Assembly: GCA_928724745.1 (NCBI GenBank)
Contig: CAKMXJ010000006.1
Location: 124,001 to 188,000 of the forward strand
DNA from: Anthracocystis setariae
Lineage: Eukaryota; Basidiomycota; Ustilaginomycetes; Ustilaginales; Ustilaginaceae
Reading direction: 5' to 3'
Length of the DNA stretch: 64,000 nucleotides
Each line of letters opens with the position of its first letter. The first letter of the stretch is position 1. Below the pieces are notes generated by a model that saw only the letters and a program-made list of their open reading frames with translations, made no database searches and was not told where the DNA came from. Positions 60,796 to 64,000 of this stretch are shown piece by piece. Made by a program: the position numbers and the translations under genes.

Positions 60796-60802
60796 TGGTA
60801 GC
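60796..60802 (+). other. Primer-binding-like site (TGGTAGC)
   Basis: TGGTAGC lies 1 bp after the putative LTR end. It matches the complement of the 3' end (GCUACCA) of fungal initiator methionine tRNA over seven bases; the match does not extend further. Confidence 0.4.
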
Positions 60803-61041
60803 TTCTGTTGATACATCCGCGTCATTCAACTCTCAACCTTACCAAACACCACTTCTTTTTCACTCTCACTCCGATTTCGATCGGCAACTTCTCCACCATT
60901 GTACCTCGGTACGTAACCAGAGCTTCTGGCGGTCCTCTTGCCGACTTCCTTGCCTCCCCCGATCAGCTTCTAAGGTCAAAGCACCGTCTAGCCGTAACGG
61001 ACGACAGCCGATCGACGCCGCCAACCTCCATCGTGCCAAGC

Positions 61042-61431
61042 ATGCCTGACGACGCTCCCACGCCGCCCCCGGGAGCGCATACATCCGCCAGGATGTCGCC
61101 CTCGACCGAGCCTCCGACCACCTTCAATGCGGAATCTACGCCAGTCTGGGCCCAGGCTATTGTGGACCAAGCCGCCACCACGAACCGCCTGCTGGAATTG
61201 CTTCTGGCAAAGCATACCGGTCAGCCACCTCAGCCGTCGGCTTACGGATCTGATCGCGGTTTTACGGGAACTAGAGCTCCATCGTTCCCTCCTCCCGGTT
61301 TGGACGCCAACGAACACCACTACCGTTCCCCTGTTATGCTCCTGGGGTCTGGGAACCTCGGAACGTGGCGGTGCGTCTGTATCGAGGCCAGGGGCGTGGT
61401 ACCGGGTGTTGTTCCCGGGATCGTTGCCTAG
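61042..61431 (+). pseudogene. Gag-like retrotransposon fragment, truncated
   Basis: A frame from the ATG at 61042 runs 129 codons. It begins MPDDAPTPPPGAHTSARMSP and contains a helical segment, TPVWAQAIVDQAATTNRLLE, a layout common at the start of fungal retrotransposon gag proteins. After about 61330 the composition switches to GC-rich sequence and the reading becomes GVVPGVVPGIVA before a stop. No capsid core, zinc knuckle, protease or reverse transcriptase follows. I read it as the 5' end of an LTR element cut off by the GC-rich block. Confidence 0.4.
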
Positions 61432-61880
61432 ATAGCGGAGCGGGTGAGCGGGAGATCGGGAGAAGGTCTGATATTTCCACCTACTATAGTGAGTAAGCTA
61501 AAATACAATCGACGTCCTGACGTGAGTTAGTTGCGGGGAGGATCTTTGGTGTGACCCCCGGGAGCCCCTCCCGGAGATTGCCGCAGTTCCACCCTGGACC
61601 CCGATTCCTGACCTGGATCGGGAAAGCCTCCTCCCGCTTGTCACACTACTATATTATTGCCCGGCACTGATGTTCGTAACATTACCCCCCCCCCCGGGAT
61701 GGCCGACGTCCCCGCGGCCTTCTGCCCGCTCCCGGATCTTAGGGCCCCACGCGGGAGCCCCGGCCCCACCACGCGTAACCCGCTCCGCGAATAAAGGGGT
61801 CAGGAACGGACGCTTTGTGTGCCTGGCGGGGCGTGCGCAGTGGGGCGTGCGCAGCGGGCTGAGCGCTAACCTCTCTTCTG

Positions 61881-61888
61881 TATATAAG
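61881..61888 (+). promoter_or_regulatory. TATA box (TATATAAG)
   Basis: TATATAAG lies 81 bp upstream of the ATG of the GC-rich gene, standing out in otherwise GC-rich sequence. Confidence 0.55.
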
Positions 61889-61968
61889 ACTCGCCTCACT
61901 CCCGTTCCTGGTTCCTTCCCTTCTCCCACATTTCCACGTTCTAACTCTCGGGACAAGATATCAAGACA

Positions 61969-63900
61969 ATGCGTAGTAAGTACGGTCCCGGGATCCGAGG
62001 TACGAGGCGGGGACTGGTCGCTGACATCTTTTGTTCTTCCCGTTTGAATGCAGCGACAAGATCCTCCACCCGGCGCGGTGGTTCCGACTCCGGGGTAGCG
62101 GGAGGCTCTGCCCCCGCCCCCGAACAAGCAATGGTCGTGGACGAGTCCCGGGGCGTTAGTGCCCCGGAGGTTGTGGACGAGTCCCGGGGAGTGAGTGCCC
62201 CGGAGGTCGTGGACGAGTCGGGCCGGTACGTGGCCCAAGAGGGAGACGTGGTCTCCCTGTACGCGGACGAGTCCCCCGCTCGGGAGGGCGGGGAAGCTGG
62301 AGCCGAATTGATCCCGGCTCCCAGGGTTGTGGACGAGTCCTCGGCGCAGGACACATCTCCGCGCCGGGAAGATGGGCAGCAGGCTCCCGGGCTCCCGGGC
62401 CAGGATGCCAGCACCGCGGTGGCCTCCCGTAGTGGGGTCACCCCCGGGCCCTCGAACGTGGCCGCCCCGACTCCCGGGGTTGGCGTAGCAATCGGGGATC
62501 CCGGGAGGCTGGCGGAGTTGGTCCGGGAGGTGCGAGCACGGGGTACCCCTCCCGCTTCTGAGGGGTACGGGCACTGTTGGTCTTGCGCCAACAGCAAAAA
62601 GAAGCCCCACCCGCAGTGCTCCCTGGGCTATGCGCACCGGGACGTCGGGGGTCCGGAGGACCCCCGGGACGGTCAGCATGCCGCATGCGAGCGTTGCCAC
62701 GCCGCGGGGTATCCCTGCGACTGGCAGGGGCGCGTCCCGGACATCACGGGACGTCAGGAGGGCGGCTTCCTGATGGAAGCCTATCTTGTCCTCCGGGCCC
62801 GGGGTCAACGTCCAAACCCCGGGATGCCCTTCACCTCGTTCTCCGCGGCAGACCTCCCGGATTACCTGGCGGCCGAGTACGCCCCTGCGCGTGCTCGGTA
62901 CGAGACTCGTCGACAGGCCAAGGCGGGTAGTCGTCCCCGGGCTCCCGAGTCTCCCGCTGGGACGTCGTCCGGTGCTGGCGGCAGTGTCCCGGGCTCCCGG
63001 CCTCCTCGGGGTCAACGGGGGTGGAAGCAGACCACCCTCATCCCCGATGCTCCCTTGGCCCTGCGCCAAGTTTGTCCCTTCGATGCTCCGGGGGACCAGC
63101 ATATGGCCGGGGCCCGGGAGGCGGCATCCCACGCGGCGGGAGTGATCGCCGCGCTGGTGCAGGTCCTTCGCCGGACCGCTGCCGTGGGGGCGGAGCGACG
63201 TCTCTCCTGGTCGTACCGGGACGAGAACATCCTCCGCTACGTGGAGGGTGTGAGCCATGCCTTCGGGGGTATCACCCAGGAGCTTGGCGTCCCGCCTCCT
63301 CCCCCGCCCCCGGTTGGGGCTCCCGCTGCCCCTGCCCCTGTCCCTGCTCCCGCCGCCGTTCCTGCTCGCGTGGCGGCTGCTCCCCGCCCCAGCGCTGAGG
63401 CTGGGCCGTCCCGACCCCGGAGGTCCTCTCCTCCGGGATACGCTCCGGCCACCCCGGAGGTGGCGCGCGCGAAAAGGCAGCGCCCAGGGACCCCGACGCG
63501 GGAAAGGCCCCCCCGGGCTGGAGGGTCTCGTCCCCAAACCGGGGGGAAACGCCTGCCTGGGGGCTCTCAGACGGGAGGGAAACGCCTCCCGGGGAGCTTC
63601 CAGACCGGGGGAAAGCGCCTCCCGTTGAGTGGGCTTCGCCCCGCCTCTCCCGAGCCGGAGAGACGTGCCCAGCGACGCCGCGCCCAGGCGGTGGTGAGGG
63701 AGATGCGGGCCCCCATCCGACCCCGCCGCCGTGGCAGCTCTCGGGAGGACTCCCGGGACGACTCCCGCGACGAGGAGTCCTCTGGGGCTGAGGGCCGCAG
63801 CCGGGAGTCCGGGGAGGACTCCGACGAGGATGTGGTGATGGTGGACTCGGATGTGTACGAGTCCCGTCCCCGCACTCCTTCTCGCAGGGGGCGTCGGTAG
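61969..63900 (+). CDS. Repeat-rich protein with divergent six-cysteine (Zn cluster-like) motif
   Basis: The first exon has seven coding bases (61969-61975). A 78-bp intron (61976-62053) has GTAAGT, a CTGAC branch-like site, a pyrimidine tract and GCAG. Exon 2 (62054-63900) completes a 617-aa protein starting MRTTRSSTRRGG. An acidic repeat region (VDESRGVSAPE units) comes first. A cysteine cluster follows at about residues 175-225: HCWSCANSKKKPHPQC, then ACERCHAAGYPCDW, i.e. C-x2-C-x10-C-x22-C-x2-C-x6-C. This resembles a Zn(II)2Cys6 cluster but with longer spacings. A middle segment looks folded (HAAGVIAALVQVLRRT, ILRYVEGVSHAFGGITQ). The tail has a Pro/Ala run, basic QTGGKRLPG repeats and an Asp/Ser/Arg-rich end. 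Function unknown; DNA binding is possible. Confidence 0.6.
   Translation: MRSKYGPGIRGTRRGLVADIFCSSRLNAATRSSTRRGGSDSGVAGGSAPAPEQAMVVDESRGVSAPEVVDESRGVSAPEVVDESGRYVAQEGDVVSLYADESPAREGGEAGAELIPAPRVVDESSAQDTSPRREDGQQAPGLPGQDASTAVASRSGVTPGPSNVAAPTPGVGVAIGDPGRLAELVREVRARGTPPASEGYGHCWSCANSKKKPHPQCSLGYAHRDVGGPEDPRDGQHAACERCHAAGYPCDWQGRVPDITGRQEGGFLMEAYLVLRARGQRPNPGMPFTSFSAADLPDYLAAEYAPARARYETRRQAKAGSRPRAPESPAGTSSGAGGSVPGSRPPRGQRGWKQTTLIPDAPLALRQVCPFDAPGDQHMAGAREAASHAAGVIAALVQVLRRTAAVGAERRLSWSYRDENILRYVEGVSHAFGGITQELGVPPPPPPPVGAPAAPAPVPAPAAVPARVAAAPRPSAEAGPSRPRRSSPPGYAPATPEVARAKRQRPGTPTRERPPRAGGSRPQTGGKRLPGGSQTGGKRLPGSFQTGGKRLPLSGLRPASPEPERRAQRRRAQAVVREMRAPIRPRRRGSSREDSRDDSRDEESSGAEGRSRESGEDSDEDVVMVDSDVYESRPRTPSRRGRR
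62134..62223 (+). repeat. 36-bp tandem repeat encoding VVDESRGVSAPE
   Basis: Two complete 36-bp units (62134-62169, 62170-62205) and a half unit. The VDES motif recurs downstream in the same protein without the full unit. Confidence 0.85.
63535..63633 (+). repeat. 33-bp tandem repeat encoding QTGGKRLP
   Basis: Three adjacent 33-bp units (63535-63567, 63568-63600, 63601-63633) encode QTGGKRLPGGS, QTGGKRLPGSF and QTGGKRLPLSG. Third-base differences between units show they are not recent duplications. Confidence 0.85.
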
Positions 63901-63929
63901 GCTCCCGGGAGCCCGGCCGTGTAGTGTGT

Positions 63930-63950
63930 CCGGGGTCATTAGGACCCCGG
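63930..63950 (+). terminator. Perfect hairpin 30 bp after the GC-rich gene
   Basis: CCGGGGTC and GACCCCGG form an 8-bp perfect stem with a five-base loop (ATTAG). It may mark an mRNA 3' end structure or an element-specific site; fungal genes do not normally need such hairpins. Confidence 0.4.
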
Positions 63951-64000
63951 GAATAACAATGAAAATGTGTCCGTAACGGAACCCTGAGTGCTGTGTGTGT

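Larger units (their letters stand above)
61333..64000 (+). mobile_element. GC-rich, CCCGGG-studded block, possibly a mobile element (right end outside window)
   Basis: From about 61333 the base composition jumps (44 of 60 bases are G/C at 62401-62460 and 49 of 60 at 63301-63360) and CCCGGG hexamers become frequent. The left limit is approximate and lies inside a retroelement fragment. The block contains a 14-bp direct repeat (two GGGGCGTGCGCAG copies, 61837-61863), a TATA box, one spliced gene and a hairpin after its stop. No transposase, integrase or terminal repeat is identified within the window, so mobility is inferred only from composition and position. Confidence 0.4.

Noticed and set aside
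61654..63939. 761-codon open frame on the minus strand across the GC-rich block
   Set aside because: It is antisense to the spliced plus-strand gene and consists of Gly/Arg/Pro/His-rich sequence expected when GC-rich DNA lacks A/T-rich stop codons. The plus strand has an ATG, a TATA box, an intron and a cysteine cluster.

Overview
The window reads as a gene-dense nuclear segment of a basidiomycete fungus. A smut-type yeast (Ustilaginomycotina) is the most likely source. That placement is inferred from gene content (DASH Duo1, a fungal complex I 21 kDa-class subunit, an arginine attenuator peptide), from compact genes with zero to four short GT..AG introns, and from moderate GC. No marker gene fixes the species.

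Layout, left to right. 0.2-11.8 kb: RMI1, GPI3/PIG-A, a THADA/Trm732-type tRNA-modification partner and YIP1, all on minus, then NSA2 on plus. 12-24.5 kb: a disordered Ser-rich protein, a Na/Ca-type exchanger, a class II (SIRT4-like) sirtuin, the U2 snRNP HEAT protein SF3B1, the histone acetyltransferase ESA1 and a tiny TUDOR-like (DUF2945) protein. 25-33 kb: a four-TM protein, a CNNM/Mam3 transporter-like protein and a TRP/flavin-carrier (Flc) protein. 34.4-47 kb: a complex I accessory subunit, a nuclear-type disordered protein, DASH subunit DUO1, Golgi pH regulator GPHR, a large coiled-coil protein and a DUF1749 alpha/beta hydrolase. 47-54 kb: arginine-specific carbamoyl-phosphate synthase small subunit CPA1, with a short leader ORF that looks like the arginine attenuator peptide; the Golgi golgin CASP; and a homeodomain protein. 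53.4-58.4 kb is gene-poor and carries many short GTAC-centred palindromes. 58.4-60.5 kb holds a gene whose exons join an FSH-type serine hydrolase to a membrane-anchored cytochrome b5-like (MAPR) domain.

The right end is accessory. A putative short LTR (60611-60794) with three consecutive perfect hairpins is followed by a primer-binding-like site and a broken gag-like ORF. The composition then changes abruptly, and a very GC-rich, CCCGGG-studded block runs off the window. That block carries one spliced gene for a repeat-rich protein with a divergent six-cysteine cluster. It is the best candidate here for an undescribed (probably mobile) element.

Most genes are unrelated housekeeping genes arranged in divergent or convergent pairs. 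Regulatory signals readable from sequence include MluI boxes upstream of RMI1 and between DUO1 and GPHR, Gcn4-type sites plus the attenuator uORF at CPA1, and an ATGA-overlapping uORF at GPHR. All start and splice calls were made by eye.
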